From assembly GCF_014635025.1 (NCBI RefSeq), contig NZ_BMCE01000002.1, positions 1,240,001 to 1,304,000 of the forward strand: a stretch of DNA of 64,000 bases, given 5' to 3'. Positions 1-7,083 of this stretch are shown piece by piece. The position numbers and the translations under genes are program-made. Source of the stretch: Fictibacillus barbaricus (GTDB lineage: Bacteria; Bacillota; Bacilli; Bacillales; Fictibacillaceae). The notes below the pieces were generated by a model. It did not search any database. It saw nothing but the letters and a program-made list of their open reading frames with translations, and was not told the origin of the DNA. Numbering within the stretch: the first letter of the stretch is position 1; every line of letters starts with the position of its first letter.

Positions 1-156
1 AACTTAATTTCTGGAGCTTTTCAAGACGCTGCAAATGCAGTGAACAAAGCCAAACAATTCATCCAGCCTGACGCTCAAAAAGTAGCTATGGTTTCTTCTC
101 ATAACGAAGTTTTCAAAGAGCGCAACCGTGAACTTGTAAAACAGATGGTGAGATAA
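1..156 (+). CDS. C-terminal end of an unidentified small soluble protein (cut by window start)
   Basis: Frame 1 is open from the first base to a TAA at 154-156 and gives 51 residues with no start codon needed, so this is the tail of a gene that begins outside the window. The peptide is polar and probably helical ([15 protein letters not shown] near its start, ending [14 protein letters not shown]). It has no membrane segment, no cysteine and no motif I recognise. The next reading frame, a decayed efflux pump fragment, overlaps its stop. The open frame and ordinary Bacillus codon use support a real coding end, but I assign no function. Confidence 0.5.
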   Translation, partial: NLISGAFQDAANAVNKAKQFIQPDAQKVAMVSSHNEVFKERNRELVKQMVR

Positions 157-283
157 ACGTTCAAATATACTAGGGGTAACCGTAATTGGCGGACTAACAA
201 TCTCAACACTGTTAACGTTAGTAATTGTGCCAATTGTTTATGAATCCTTAATGAAAATAAAAAATAGAAAGAAAAAAGCATAA
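152..283 (+). pseudogene. Remnant C-terminus of an RND (AcrB/SwrC-type) efflux permease
   Basis: The frame starting at 152 reads about 43 residues without a start codon or ribosome binding site. It contains LGVTVIGGLTISTLLTLV followed by IVPIVYESLMKIKN and a Lys/Arg-rich tail. This is the signature of the last transmembrane helix of AcrB/SwrC-type RND pumps (V-GGL--STLLTL--VP--Y). A complete RND permease has about 1,000 residues, so more than 95% is missing and the fragment lies directly against an unrelated frame. I infer a large internal deletion that removed the pump. A terminator follows. Confidence 0.7.
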
Positions 284-287
284 AATC

Positions 288-332
288 AAGGGGCTGACTC
301 AGGAGATATACAGGTCAGCCCTTGTTATTTTT
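288..332. terminator. Intrinsic terminator
   Basis: GGCTGAC at about 292-298 pairs with GTCAGCC at 314-320, extended by CAAGG/CTTG, and is followed by a T-rich run. It closes the rightward remnant. Read the other way it also lies downstream of the leftward EamA gene, so it may act in both directions. Confidence 0.75.
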
Positions 333-354
333 AGTCTCAGATTGAGGAAACATG

Positions 355-440
355 ATTTATAGGCCCCTAAAATCACTTTTATAGTCAAATAAATTTATGG
401 GCCTTCCATCAAATTTATAGTCCCTCAAATATTTATGGTC
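355..440. repeat. Loose intergenic array with TTTAT(A/G)G(G/T)CC core
   Basis: Five copies of TTTATRG start at 356, 378, 394, 414 and 432, most followed by a short C-rich tract. Spacing is irregular (16-22 bp), unlike the strict 21-bp arrays elsewhere in the window. The array lies between the EamA stop codon and the terminator at 288-332, so it would form part of the EamA 3' untranslated region. Confidence 0.6.
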
Positions 441-465
441 TTTTCGACAAAAAACCAGACATAAG

Positions 466-1347
466 CTAAGATTCCTTTTCGATCTTCCCGTTTTTATTAC
501 CAACAATTATTCCGGCTAATATAACACAAACACCGATCCACTGTAATGGACTGATCTCTTCAGCTAGTACAATTGCGGACAGGACCACTGCAACAGGAAG
601 TTCAGAAGCTGTAAGTATAGTTCCTAGACCAGGTCCTACATGCGGCATGCCGATCGAAAAGAAAAACGGCGGCAAAACCACACCAAATATACCCAAGATC
701 AATCCGTAAGGTGTAATATCCAGCAAGGTTGGTAAATCATTTAAAATAATGGGAGGAAATAATAAAACAGTAATGATCATGCCGCCGGTCGAAAGAAGGG
801 CACTTTTTTGAATGGAGGGGACATTCTTGCCGATCATGCTGCTTAAAAGAATAAATAATGAAAAAGTAAAAGCAGCAAGTAACCCTAAGGCGGCTCCTTC
901 CCAAGCAATTGGACCAGCACTTACCTTCAAAACTCCGGCAGCCAGAATGGATCCTGTAAGAAGGATTCCAATTGAAAGAAACTTTTCTGATGAGGGTCTT
1001 CTTTTATAAACAAACCATTCCAGAAATGTTCCCATCCAGATAAATTGAAATAAAAAGATAATCGCTAATGATGCAGGGAGCGTTTGTAAAGATTGATAAT
1101 ATAGCAATCCTGTTAATCCCATAGGTGTCCCGGCTAAGATGATTTTACCAGTTTGAATGAGACTGATTTTTTTCTTCTTTGTAAAAATCGTCACCATCCA
1201 AATCATGCTTGTTCCAAATAAAAATTGACTTCCCGATACCGCTGGCATCGTAAAGCCGGCGGAATAGGCTAGTTTTACGAAGGTGGATAATATTCCATAG
1301 CAGCAGCCACCAAGAAAAACCATTAAAGCGTAATGCCAATTTTTCAT
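466..1347 (-). CDS. EamA/DMT-family transporter, about 293 aa
   Basis: An inner-membrane drug/metabolite transporter of the EamA family, with about ten hydrophobic helices in two repeated halves (roughly residues 5-135 and 150-285). The first half has a glycine-rich first helix and YYQSLQTLPASLA. The second ends in ASELPVAVVLSAIVLAEE, typical of EamA proteins. The open frame extends 47 codons further upstream, but that extension overlaps the -10 box of a good promoter. The ATG at 1347 has AAGGAGAA at the right distance, so I use that start. The substrate cannot be read from sequence; amino acids or other small metabolites are usual. The roughly 130-nt leader carries a terminator-like hairpin. 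Confidence 0.85.
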   Translation of the reverse strand: MKNWHYALMVFLGGCCYGILSTFVKLAYSAGFTMPAVSGSQFLFGTSMIWMVTIFTKKKKISLIQTGKIILAGTPMGLTGLLYYQSLQTLPASLAIIFLFQFIWMGTFLEWFVYKRRPSSEKFLSIGILLTGSILAAGVLKVSAGPIAWEGAALGLLAAFTFSLFILLSSMIGKNVPSIQKSALLSTGGMIITVLLFPPIILNDLPTLLDITPYGLILGIFGVVLPPFFFSIGMPHVGPGLGTILTASELPVAVVLSAIVLAEEISPLQWIGVCVILAGIIVGNKNGKIEKES

Positions 1348-1385
1348 CAAAAAATTCTCCTTTTCGTTAAAATAGAAATAAAAGA

Positions 1386-1421
1386 AGCCACACGATTGTC
1401 TGACATAGACATCGTGTGGCG
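1386..1421 (-). promoter_or_regulatory. Hairpin followed by U-rich tract in the EamA leader (possible attenuator)
   Basis: In the leftward transcript GCCACACGAT pairs perfectly with ATCGTGTGGC (10 bp, 14-nt loop), then TTCTTTTATTTCTATTTT. It lies between the promoter and the ribosome binding site, so a stop here would cut off the transporter. I cannot match it to a named riboswitch. Confidence 0.55.
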
Positions 1422-1486
1422 AAAATAGAGTTGCCTCTAAAAAAATCCACAAACTCACAAAGATTTTAGTATTCATTTCAGTTTTC

Positions 1487-1515
1487 ATTATAACGTGATA
1501 ACAAGTTGTTCACAA
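1487..1515 (-). promoter_or_regulatory. SigA-type promoter of the EamA gene
   Basis: Leftward TTGTGA (1510-1515), 17-bp spacer, TATAAT (1487-1492). It predicts a start near 1480 and a leader of about 130 nt before the ATG at 1347. Confidence 0.7.
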
Positions 1516-1644
1516 TCATATCAAGCTTTTTTTGATTTAAATTGTCGTAATGAGGGCAGTATTGCACCTCTGTTTTGATTGTTGTAGATTGGAAATAACA
1601 GGGCTTCTTTAAAAACACAAACCCCGTTTTTATAAGACGGGGTT

Positions 1645-2199
1645 TTAAACGGGATAATAGATGATCATACTTAATCGAGTTAACGATCCACTTGAATTAT
1701 GATAGGTATGAGGCCTGTCTGCCTTGAACCTTATGGAGTCCCCGCTTTTTACTGTATATTGCATATTATTTACACGGACCGTCAGTTCTCCTTCAAAAAC
1801 GGTTATGAACTCTTCCGTTCCCTCCCTATGCGAATCGGCACATAACATTCCGCCTTTTTCAATCTCAACAGAATAAACCTCAAACCGTCTATCATCCTCA
1901 AAAGGAAAGTAGGGATAGACTCTATATTTTCCATTGTCTTCTGTTAAAGTTTGAATCTCGCTTCGCAAAACGATCTTTGTATCGGGCTGCGGATTATTGA
2001 TAAGCGAAGTAAAGGAGATTTTTAATCCGTTTGCTATCTTCCAAATGGTCGTAATCGTAGGGCTTGACTCTCCTCTTTCTATTTGGCCGATCATCGTTTT
2101 GCTTACTCCTGTTAATTCAGCAACTCTCTCTAGGCTCATCTTCTTGCTTTCTCTTATCGATTTTAAGTTTTTTGCAAGAATAAGGTGTATATCTTCCAT
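1645..2199 (-). CDS. XRE-family regulator with C-terminal cupin domain, 184 aa
   Basis: A DNA-binding regulator with a lambda-repressor-type helix-turn-helix at about residues 8-62 (GVSKTMIGQIERGESSPTI) joined to a small cupin beta-barrel (about 105-180: EGTEEFITVFEGELTV, GDSIRFKADRPHTYHN). The cupin may sense a small ligand. The layout is that of SutR/PuuR-type regulators. I chose the ATG at 2199 because AGGAGTG precedes it; longer in-frame starts have no ribosome binding site. It is transcribed away from a LysE-family exporter and a 27-bp palindrome lies between them, so it most likely controls that exporter and itself. Its inducer is unknown. Confidence 0.85.
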   Translation of the reverse strand: MEDIHLILAKNLKSIRESKKMSLERVAELTGVSKTMIGQIERGESSPTITTIWKIANGLKISFTSLINNPQPDTKIVLRSEIQTLTEDNGKYRVYPYFPFEDDRRFEVYSVEIEKGGMLCADSHREGTEEFITVFEGELTVRVNNMQYTVKSGDSIRFKADRPHTYHNSSGSLTRLSMIIYYPV

Positions 2200-2218
2200 A
2201 AACACACTCCTGTTCATG

Positions 2219-2245
2219 TGTACAATATAGCGTCTATAATGTACA
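2219..2245. promoter_or_regulatory. 27-bp palindromic operator between regulator and LysE exporter
   Basis: TGTACAATATAG, 3-bp spacer, CTATAATGTACA: one mismatch over 12-bp arms. A related half site (GCTATAGTGTTC) lies about 15 bp further right. It is a natural binding site for the XRE-cupin regulator; this is inferred from position and symmetry. Confidence 0.65.
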
Positions 2246-2312
2246 ATAAAAAGTAAACCGCTATAGTGTTCGTTTCGATCATTATAACATACTTGCTGAA
2301 GGAGGCTCCAAC

Positions 2313-2897
2313 ATGCCATACTTATCGTTTCTTCTTTATGTGATTGTGACCAGCTTTACCCCTGGACCAAATAACATTATGGCAATGGTATTTGCGAATA
2401 AATACGGGTTAAAAAAGACAATCAGATTTTGCCTTGGGGTAGGTGCAGGTTTTTTTGTAATCATGGTATTAAGCAGTTATTTTAACCTTTTGCTTAAAAA
2501 CTATATTCCAAAAGTTGAATCGATCATGTCCATTCTAGGTGCGATTTATATGGTGTACCTTGCTGTAAAAATTATAGCGAGCAAAGAAAAGGGTGATGAC
2601 AGCAACGGAAATAAGAAATACGGCTTTGTAACAGGTATGCTGTTACAATTCATCAATCCAAAAGGTATATTATATGGCATAACCGCCATATCTACCTTTA
2701 TCCTTCCCTATTACACTTCAAATCTCAGTTTGCTGTTATTTTCTATCCTTCTAGCTTTTGTAGGGTTTATGAGTACGATTTGCTGGAGTTTGTTCGGAGC
2801 CATTTTCAGCAGATTCTTATCTAAGTATAGAAGCCCGTTTAATGCCATAATGGCGCTGTTGTTAGTGTATAGTGCCGTTACGATCCTTATGGAATAA
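2313..2897 (+). CDS. LysE/RhtB-family amino-acid exporter, 194 aa
   Basis: A small inner-membrane exporter with about six transmembrane helices and the family hallmark TPGPNNIMAM at residues 16-25, near the N-terminus of LysE/RhtB proteins. Length matches the family (190-210 aa). GGAGG at about 2300-2304 sits at a normal distance from the ATG. It probably exports an amino acid or derivative, and the divergent XRE-cupin regulator probably senses the substrate. The exact amino acid cannot be inferred. No strong terminator follows, only a weak T-rich stretch around 2930. Confidence 0.85.
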   Translation: MPYLSFLLYVIVTSFTPGPNNIMAMVFANKYGLKKTIRFCLGVGAGFFVIMVLSSYFNLLLKNYIPKVESIMSILGAIYMVYLAVKIIASKEKGDDSNGNKKYGFVTGMLLQFINPKGILYGITAISTFILPYYTSNLSLLLFSILLAFVGFMSTICWSLFGAIFSRFLSKYRSPFNAIMALLLVYSAVTILME

Positions 2898-3059
2898 AAG
2901 TATTTAAGATTAACGGTTACTCCCCCTTTTTAAAAAAACAAAAGGCAGGTTTTTCGAATAATTTTAGTTTCGAATAGGACAAGTTACCATGCCAATCGTT
3001 GAACTGAACATATCATGGTATAAAAGCAATTTAATTGTTTTTAATGGGGAGTTGATGAG

Positions 3060-3476
3060 ATGTCTTTGCGATTTTTTGCTAACTTAACCGGGAGAGAAGA
3101 AGTTCCTCCTGTCAGAACAATTGCAAGTGGTTCCACCATTTTTGAATTCAGTCCATGTTTTAAAGAGCTTCGCTTTAAATTAACGGTGAACTGTATTGAA
3201 GGTTTTACACAAGCTCATATTCATTTAGGTGCTAGAGGAGAAGAAGGACCTGTTGTCGCATTCCTTTTTGGACCGGTTGACCCTGGTATTGATGCTGAGA
3301 AGAAAGTGATCAAAGGGACTCTAACGAGAGCAGATCTTGTTGGCCCACTAGCTGGATTTCCTTTAAAAGAACTTGCGAAAAGCATGATAGCTGGACTCAC
3401 TTATGTGAATGTGCATACTGAAGATTTTCCAGATGGAGAAATCAGAGGGCAAATAAAGCAAGAACCAATATGTTAA
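3060..3476 (+). CDS. CHRD-domain protein, 138 aa
   Basis: One CHRD domain fills the protein: GREEVPPV near residue 10 (usual form LTGxxEVPPV), AHIHLGARGEEGPVV around 50-65, and YVNVHTEDFPDGEIRGQI near the C-terminus. CHRD domains are named after chordin and are common in secreted or surface proteins of Bacillaceae. Their molecular function is poorly known. I see no signal peptide, which is unusual for the family but common for the short Bacillus version. The start is the ATG after GGGGAGTTGATGAG. It is a single-gene unit followed by a terminator. Confidence 0.8.
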   Translation: MSLRFFANLTGREEVPPVRTIASGSTIFEFSPCFKELRFKLTVNCIEGFTQAHIHLGARGEEGPVVAFLFGPVDPGIDAEKKVIKGTLTRADLVGPLAGFPLKELAKSMIAGLTYVNVHTEDFPDGEIRGQIKQEPIC

Positions 3477-3493
3477 TACCATAAATTGATAAT

Positions 3494-3552
3494 AAAGAGC
3501 GGCCTATTTTTAGTCGTACTGAAACGACCTGATGAAAGCTTGCTCTTTTTTT
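3494..3552 (+). terminator. Terminator of the CHRD gene
   Basis: AAAGAGC at 3494-3500 pairs with GCTCTTT at 3542-3548, with an inner GTCGT/ACGAC stem, followed by a run of T. Confidence 0.7.
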
Positions 3553-3575
3553 TGGTCGAAGATCCGGAGTAAATT

Positions 3576-3605
3576 AAAAGACTCGTCATTTGACGAGTCT
3601 TTTTT
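3576..3605. terminator. Terminator of the CoA-transferase/Nramp operon
   Basis: Near-perfect hairpin AAAAGACTCGTCA / TGACGAGTCTTTT with T runs on both sides, so it can work in both directions. It is the first strong stop after the leftward gene that ends at 3717. Confidence 0.85.
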
Positions 3606-3716
3606 ATTTAACCTCAGGCAATTACAATGACAAAATCAATGTCATTTCCCTTATTAATTTTGAAAATGCACCTAAAAACGGAACCCTTTACGTTTAACAC
3701 GGGGGCTTTCTTCCAA

Positions 3717-5018
3717 TTAAAACAGTTTTTGCAGTTCATTAATTCCTAAGAACGCGAACATGAGTACACAACCGATTAATACAGCATTAGCCAGCCATTT
3801 ATTTCGATACTCCGCTTCTACTTTATTAGAATTTAAAAGTACGAGGAGCGAAATTGCTAAGAATGGCATGAACAACGCACCCAACGCTCCATAAATAATG
3901 ATTAATTGTACGGGTTTCCCAAAGTAAAAGATAAGCATCGGCGGAAATGTTAGCCACGCCAGGTATGCACGATAAGATGGATCCTTTTCAGATACTGGCT
4001 TAATAGAGCCAAGGTCCTCTTTTTTCGTTTTGATCGTTCTGACAAAATCGGCGAACAAGTATGGTACACCGTTCCAAACTCCAAGCAGCGATGTGAATGC
4101 TGCCGACCAAAAAGCAATGAGGAAGAGCCAACGCAGCGGTGTTCCAAATTCTTCACCAAGGAGTACAGCTAGCTTCAGCAAACCTTGATCTCCTTCAAGT
4201 TTCACATCTGTACCAAACAAGAACTTAGCACCGATAATAAGTGCTGCCATTGTAAAAATAGCGGTCATTACATACGCAGCTTTCGCATCCATTTTCATAA
4301 CAGACAGCCAGCCCTTGCCGTTCCAGCCTTTTTCTTTTAACCAGTAGCCATAGGATGCCATCGTGATTGTACCGCCTACACCACCGATTAAACCAAGTGC
4401 TAACATCAACGAGCCATCCGGCATTCTCGGGACGAATCCTCCAGCGAACTCTCCGATTGAAGGCAGGAAAAGCAATGCTGTGCCGATGATCGTGATAAAC
4501 ATGATTCCGATCAAGAAAGTCATAATCTTTTCAAAAAGCAAATAACGGCCTGTCCATACGAGTGCGAAACCTAATAATGAATGAATGACTGCCCATGCCC
4601 AGATCGGCATGATTGGAAACATTGCATGCATACCCAATCCGCAGGTTAGAGCTGCAGCAGCACCATAAATATACCCCCAGATGACCGAATAGATTCCAAA
4701 ATAACCTGTCGCCCATTTACCAATAATGTGCCATCCTTGCAGGATCGTCTGTCCTGTCGCTAAGTACCAGCGTCCGACTCCTTCATTTAAAAAGTATTTT
4801 AAAATAGCACCAATTATAATAGCCCAAACGAATGTCATTCCGAATGACGTTCCGATGACAATCGCTGTGATCATATCTGCCGTACCTACACCTGTTGCAG
4901 CGACGACAAATCCTGGCCCGATCATCTTCAGTTTTTGCCCAAATGTTTGAGGGGGTGTGCTTTGAGCTGAGACTGTGTTCAAATCTTGGTCTAAGTTTAC
5001 TTCACTTTTCACATGCAA
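3717..5018 (-). CDS. Nramp-family transporter lacking the metal-binding motifs, 433 aa
   Basis: An integral membrane protein with about 11 hydrophobic helices and the Nramp fold: GPGFVVAATGVGTADMITA opens the first helix after a roughly 30-residue cytosolic tail. Classical Nramp metal carriers have DPGN in helix 1 and MPH in helix 6. Here the matching segments read GVGTADM and MASYGYW, so the Asp/Asn and Pro-His parts of the site are absent. Metal transport is therefore doubtful. It follows the CoA-transferase genes scoA-scoB in the same direction after a 78-bp gap that holds a perfect cre box, which hints at an organic acid or related carbon substrate. The start is the ATG after GGAGGAGTTGC. 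Databases would probably call it divalent metal cation transporter. Confidence 0.8.
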   Translation of the reverse strand: MHVKSEVNLDQDLNTVSAQSTPPQTFGQKLKMIGPGFVVAATGVGTADMITAIVIGTSFGMTFVWAIIIGAILKYFLNEGVGRWYLATGQTILQGWHIIGKWATGYFGIYSVIWGYIYGAAAALTCGLGMHAMFPIMPIWAWAVIHSLLGFALVWTGRYLLFEKIMTFLIGIMFITIIGTALLFLPSIGEFAGGFVPRMPDGSLMLALGLIGGVGGTITMASYGYWLKEKGWNGKGWLSVMKMDAKAAYVMTAIFTMAALIIGAKFLFGTDVKLEGDQGLLKLAVLLGEEFGTPLRWLFLIAFWSAAFTSLLGVWNGVPYLFADFVRTIKTKKEDLGSIKPVSEKDPSYRAYLAWLTFPPMLIFYFGKPVQLIIIYGALGALFMPFLAISLLVLLNSNKVEAEYRNKWLANAVLIGCVLMFAFLGINELQKLF

Positions 5019-5042
5019 CTCCTCCTTTAATGATAACGACTA

Positions 5043-5056
5043 GAAAACGCTTACAA
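5043..5056 (-). promoter_or_regulatory. Candidate CcpA (cre) site before the Nramp-like gene
   Basis: The leftward strand reads TGTAAGCGTTTTCT, which fits the cre consensus TGWAARCGYTWNCW at every position. It lies 25-38 bp upstream of the start codon, in the gap after scoB. This suggests glucose repression of the transporter separately from, or in addition to, the operon promoter. Confidence 0.6.
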
Positions 5057-5096
5057 AATAGTCTATTAAAATAGTATTCACTTATTATGACACATT

Positions 5097-5774
5097 TCAG
5101 AAAATTTCATCAACTGTATTTGTTAGATTCTTGATGTTTACTTCAAAGGAAGCTTCAGTATGCTGTACGACTTCTTCTAATTCCACACCTGGCATCAGTT
5201 CGATGAGCGTGCAGCGTCCTTCTTTAAACTGAAATACACCTAGGTCTGTAATGAGCACATCGATTTTACGAATGGACGTTATAGGATACGTGCAGAGTTT
5301 GACAAGTTTAGACTGACCTTCTTTGTTAGTGTGCATCGTAGTAGCGATGATTTTTTTCGCTCCCGCCATTAAATCCATCGCACCGCCTACTCCAAGAATA
5401 TTTTGTCCAGGAATGGCCCAATTGGCGATACATCCGGTTTCATCAACTTGCAGAGCCCCAAGGATCGCTACATCAATATGTCCGCCTCGAATCATACTGA
5501 ATGATTCCGCACTGTCAAAGTAAGAAGCCCCAATCGTTTCTCCGACCGGCAGTTTTCCCGCATTTACGATAAGCGGGTCTATTTCGTCTTCTTCAAATAT
5601 ATCTTTAACACCCAGCAGCCCGTTTTCTGTATGAAGAAAAATATCCTCTGAATTTATGAACTTACTGACGAGAGTTGGTATACCGATCCCAAGATTAACG
5701 ATGGAACCTGGTATAATTTCCTTCGCTGCACGCATAGCAATTCTCTCTTTTGATGTAGCATCAGCACTCATCAA
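5097..5774 (-). CDS. scoB: 3-oxoacid CoA-transferase subunit B, 225 aa
   Basis: Beta subunit of a succinyl-CoA:3-oxoacid (acetoacetate) CoA-transferase. GIVNLGIGIP-type glycine-rich start (IVNLGIGIPTLV), the ENGLLG segment carrying the catalytic glutamate, and GGAMDLMAGAKK are all present. Length is as expected (about 215-225). It moves CoA between succinyl-CoA (or another acyl-CoA) and acetoacetate in ketone-body or short-chain acid use. The start overlaps the scoA stop by 4 bp (ATGA), so the two are translationally coupled. Acetate/butyrate-specific AtoDA enzymes are close relatives, so the true acid is open. Confidence 0.9.
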   Translation of the reverse strand: MMSADATSKERIAMRAAKEIIPGSIVNLGIGIPTLVSKFINSEDIFLHTENGLLGVKDIFEEDEIDPLIVNAGKLPVGETIGASYFDSAESFSMIRGGHIDVAILGALQVDETGCIANWAIPGQNILGVGGAMDLMAGAKKIIATTMHTNKEGQSKLVKLCTYPITSIRKIDVLITDLGVFQFKEGRCTLIELMPGVELEEVVQHTEASFEVNIKNLTNTVDEIF

Positions 5775-6451
5775 GATACCACCCCTTCCTTTGATAGAAT
5801 TTTATTACTTATTACCAATGCATCAACATAGAGATGCGGTGTAACGATCTCTTCCGGATTAAGGCTTCCGTTTTCAACAATCTCGTCCACTTCTGCAATC
5901 ACAAAACGTGCGGCTGTTGCCATCATCGGATTGAAATTTCTCGCGGTCTTGTAGTATGTAAGATTGCCTAGTTTATCAGCTTTGTGTGCACGGATGAGGG
6001 CAACGTCTGCAGTTAGAGCTTCTTCAAAGGAATAGAGCTCACCATTGATTTCGCGAGTCTCTTTTCCTTTTGCGATCTCCGTGTTTACACCTGTTTTCGT
6101 ATAAAAACCACCTATCCCAGCACCACCTGCACGAATAGATTCAGAGAATGTACCTTGCGGCAAAAGTTGTATCTCGATGCCACCTGCATGATACTTCTCT
6201 CCTACCTCTCGATTACTAGTAAAATAAGAACCTATCGCTTTCTTAATCTTTCCTTGCCGCAGCAGCATCCCAAGTCCCTTTCCCGCTTCACCGAGATTGT
6301 TCGAGATGATGGTCAGATTCGTTGCATCGTGATCAGTTAAGGTTTCAATCAGCGACAATGGTGCGCCGACTAACCCGAATCCTCCAACCATCACAGTCGC
6401 TCCAGTTTCTACATGATGCACGGCTTCCTTTAAACCTCTTACTTTGTTCAA
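5771..6451 (-). CDS. scoA: 3-oxoacid CoA-transferase subunit A, 226 aa
   Basis: Alpha subunit of the CoA-transferase. GATVMVGGFGLVGAP at about residues 17-31 is the classic alpha-subunit CoA-binding motif, with NNLGEAGKGLGMLL and GGAGIGGFYTKTGV following. Full length. It has AGGAGGTAG 8 bp before the ATG. It is first in the scoA-scoB-Nramp operon and sits behind a roughly 190-nt leader containing several stable stems and a terminator, so expression is probably set by premature termination. Confidence 0.9.
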   Translation of the reverse strand: MNKVRGLKEAVHHVETGATVMVGGFGLVGAPLSLIETLTDHDATNLTIISNNLGEAGKGLGMLLRQGKIKKAIGSYFTSNREVGEKYHAGGIEIQLLPQGTFSESIRAGGAGIGGFYTKTGVNTEIAKGKETREINGELYSFEEALTADVALIRAHKADKLGNLTYYKTARNFNPMMATAARFVIAEVDEIVENGSLNPEEIVTPHLYVDALVISNKILSKEGVVS

Positions 6452-6486
6452 AGGCTCTACCTCCTGTACTGTTTTTAAAAATTAGA

Positions 6487-6645
6487 CAACAAAAAAAGCC
6501 CGCACTTAACCACAGTAAAAAGGAAACATGGTATTTCCCTACTTACAATGGATAAGCTAGGCTTTCTTAATTTCTGTGAAATGGGTGTGTTTCACCATTA
6601 AGAAGACACTATCCGTTCGTAGACTTCAAGTTCTTCAATTGTCTA
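6487..6645 (-). promoter_or_regulatory. Structured leader of scoA with intrinsic terminator (riboswitch-like, class unknown)
   Basis: In the leftward RNA, in order: TAGAC/GTCTA hairpin (about 6624-6645); a three-part element closed by GGATA/TATCC (6550-6554 with 6610-6614), containing a perfect 8-bp stem TTCTTAAT/ATTAAGAA (6564-6571 with 6597-6604) and an inner GTGAAA/TTTCAC stem (6576-6581 with 6590-6595); then a long terminator with AGCC/GGCT base and a run of T at about 6487-6494. The GGATA partner lies next to the terminator arm, so the two could compete. I could not match it to a known riboswitch or T-box. Confidence 0.55.
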
Positions 6646-6650
6646 TTCTT

Positions 6651-6679
6651 ACTATACCAGACGAAAAAAAGGTCAGCAA
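6651..6679 (-). promoter_or_regulatory. SigA-type promoter of scoA
   Basis: Leftward TTGCTG (6674-6679), 17-bp spacer, TATAGT (6651-6656). Transcription should start near 6644, which is where the structured leader begins. Confidence 0.65.
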
Positions 6680-6682
6680 GCA

Positions 6683-7018
6683 TTATTCTGAATGTTTTGT
6701 CTTTTCCATATATCGTTTGTACGCTGCTTTAACAGCAACGACAACTGAATTGGTTGAAGGGGTATAATAGTGGGTTTCAATTCTTTTGATCAAATCATCA
6801 ATACCATTTGATAAGTCATAATTCACAATCACTCTTCTAAGAAAGTCCTTCGCCAGATCGGTGACAAACGTAAATTCCGCATTCACTATTTTATTTGTTT
6901 CTGTGTCAATCTCCATTACAATACCGGATGTTTTGTAGATTTCGTACATGGAACTTCCCTGTGGTGCTTTCGCATAACCCGTTACTAGGACAGTTTTCAT
7001 TTCTGTTAATTGGCTCAT
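6683..7018 (-). CDS. DUF3870-domain protein, 111 aa
   Basis: A small soluble protein of the DUF3870 family: KTVLVTGYAKAPQGSSMYE near the N-terminus and a conserved YYTPSTNSVVVAVKAAYKRYM near the C-terminus. The family occurs in Firmicutes and its biochemical role is not known. It stands alone upstream of the scoA promoter on the same strand; its stop lies within the -35 region. The start ATG at 7018 follows GGTGGTAAGG. A second ATG six codons on (7000) is possible. Confidence 0.75.
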   Translation of the reverse strand: MSQLTEMKTVLVTGYAKAPQGSSMYEIYKTSGIVMEIDTETNKIVNAEFTFVTDLAKDFLRRVIVNYDLSNGIDDLIKRIETHYYTPSTNSVVVAVKAAYKRYMEKTKHSE

Positions 7019-7083
7019 GAAACCTTACCACCCTTTTTATTCTATATTTTATCATCATAATATGAGCGGTAATACGAATTTAT

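Noticed and set aside
1386-1421. Guanidine riboswitch before the EamA gene
   Set aside because: The ACGR loops of the guanidine-II type and the conserved ykkC core are absent; there is only a simple hairpin.
466-1488. Longer EamA protein starting at 1488
   Set aside because: That start codon overlaps the -10 box of the promoter and has no ribosome binding site; the start at 1347 has one.
6487-6645. T-box in the scoA leader
   Set aside because: There is no GGTGGNACC T-box sequence or typical stem I; the regulated genes are not linked to amino acids or tRNA.
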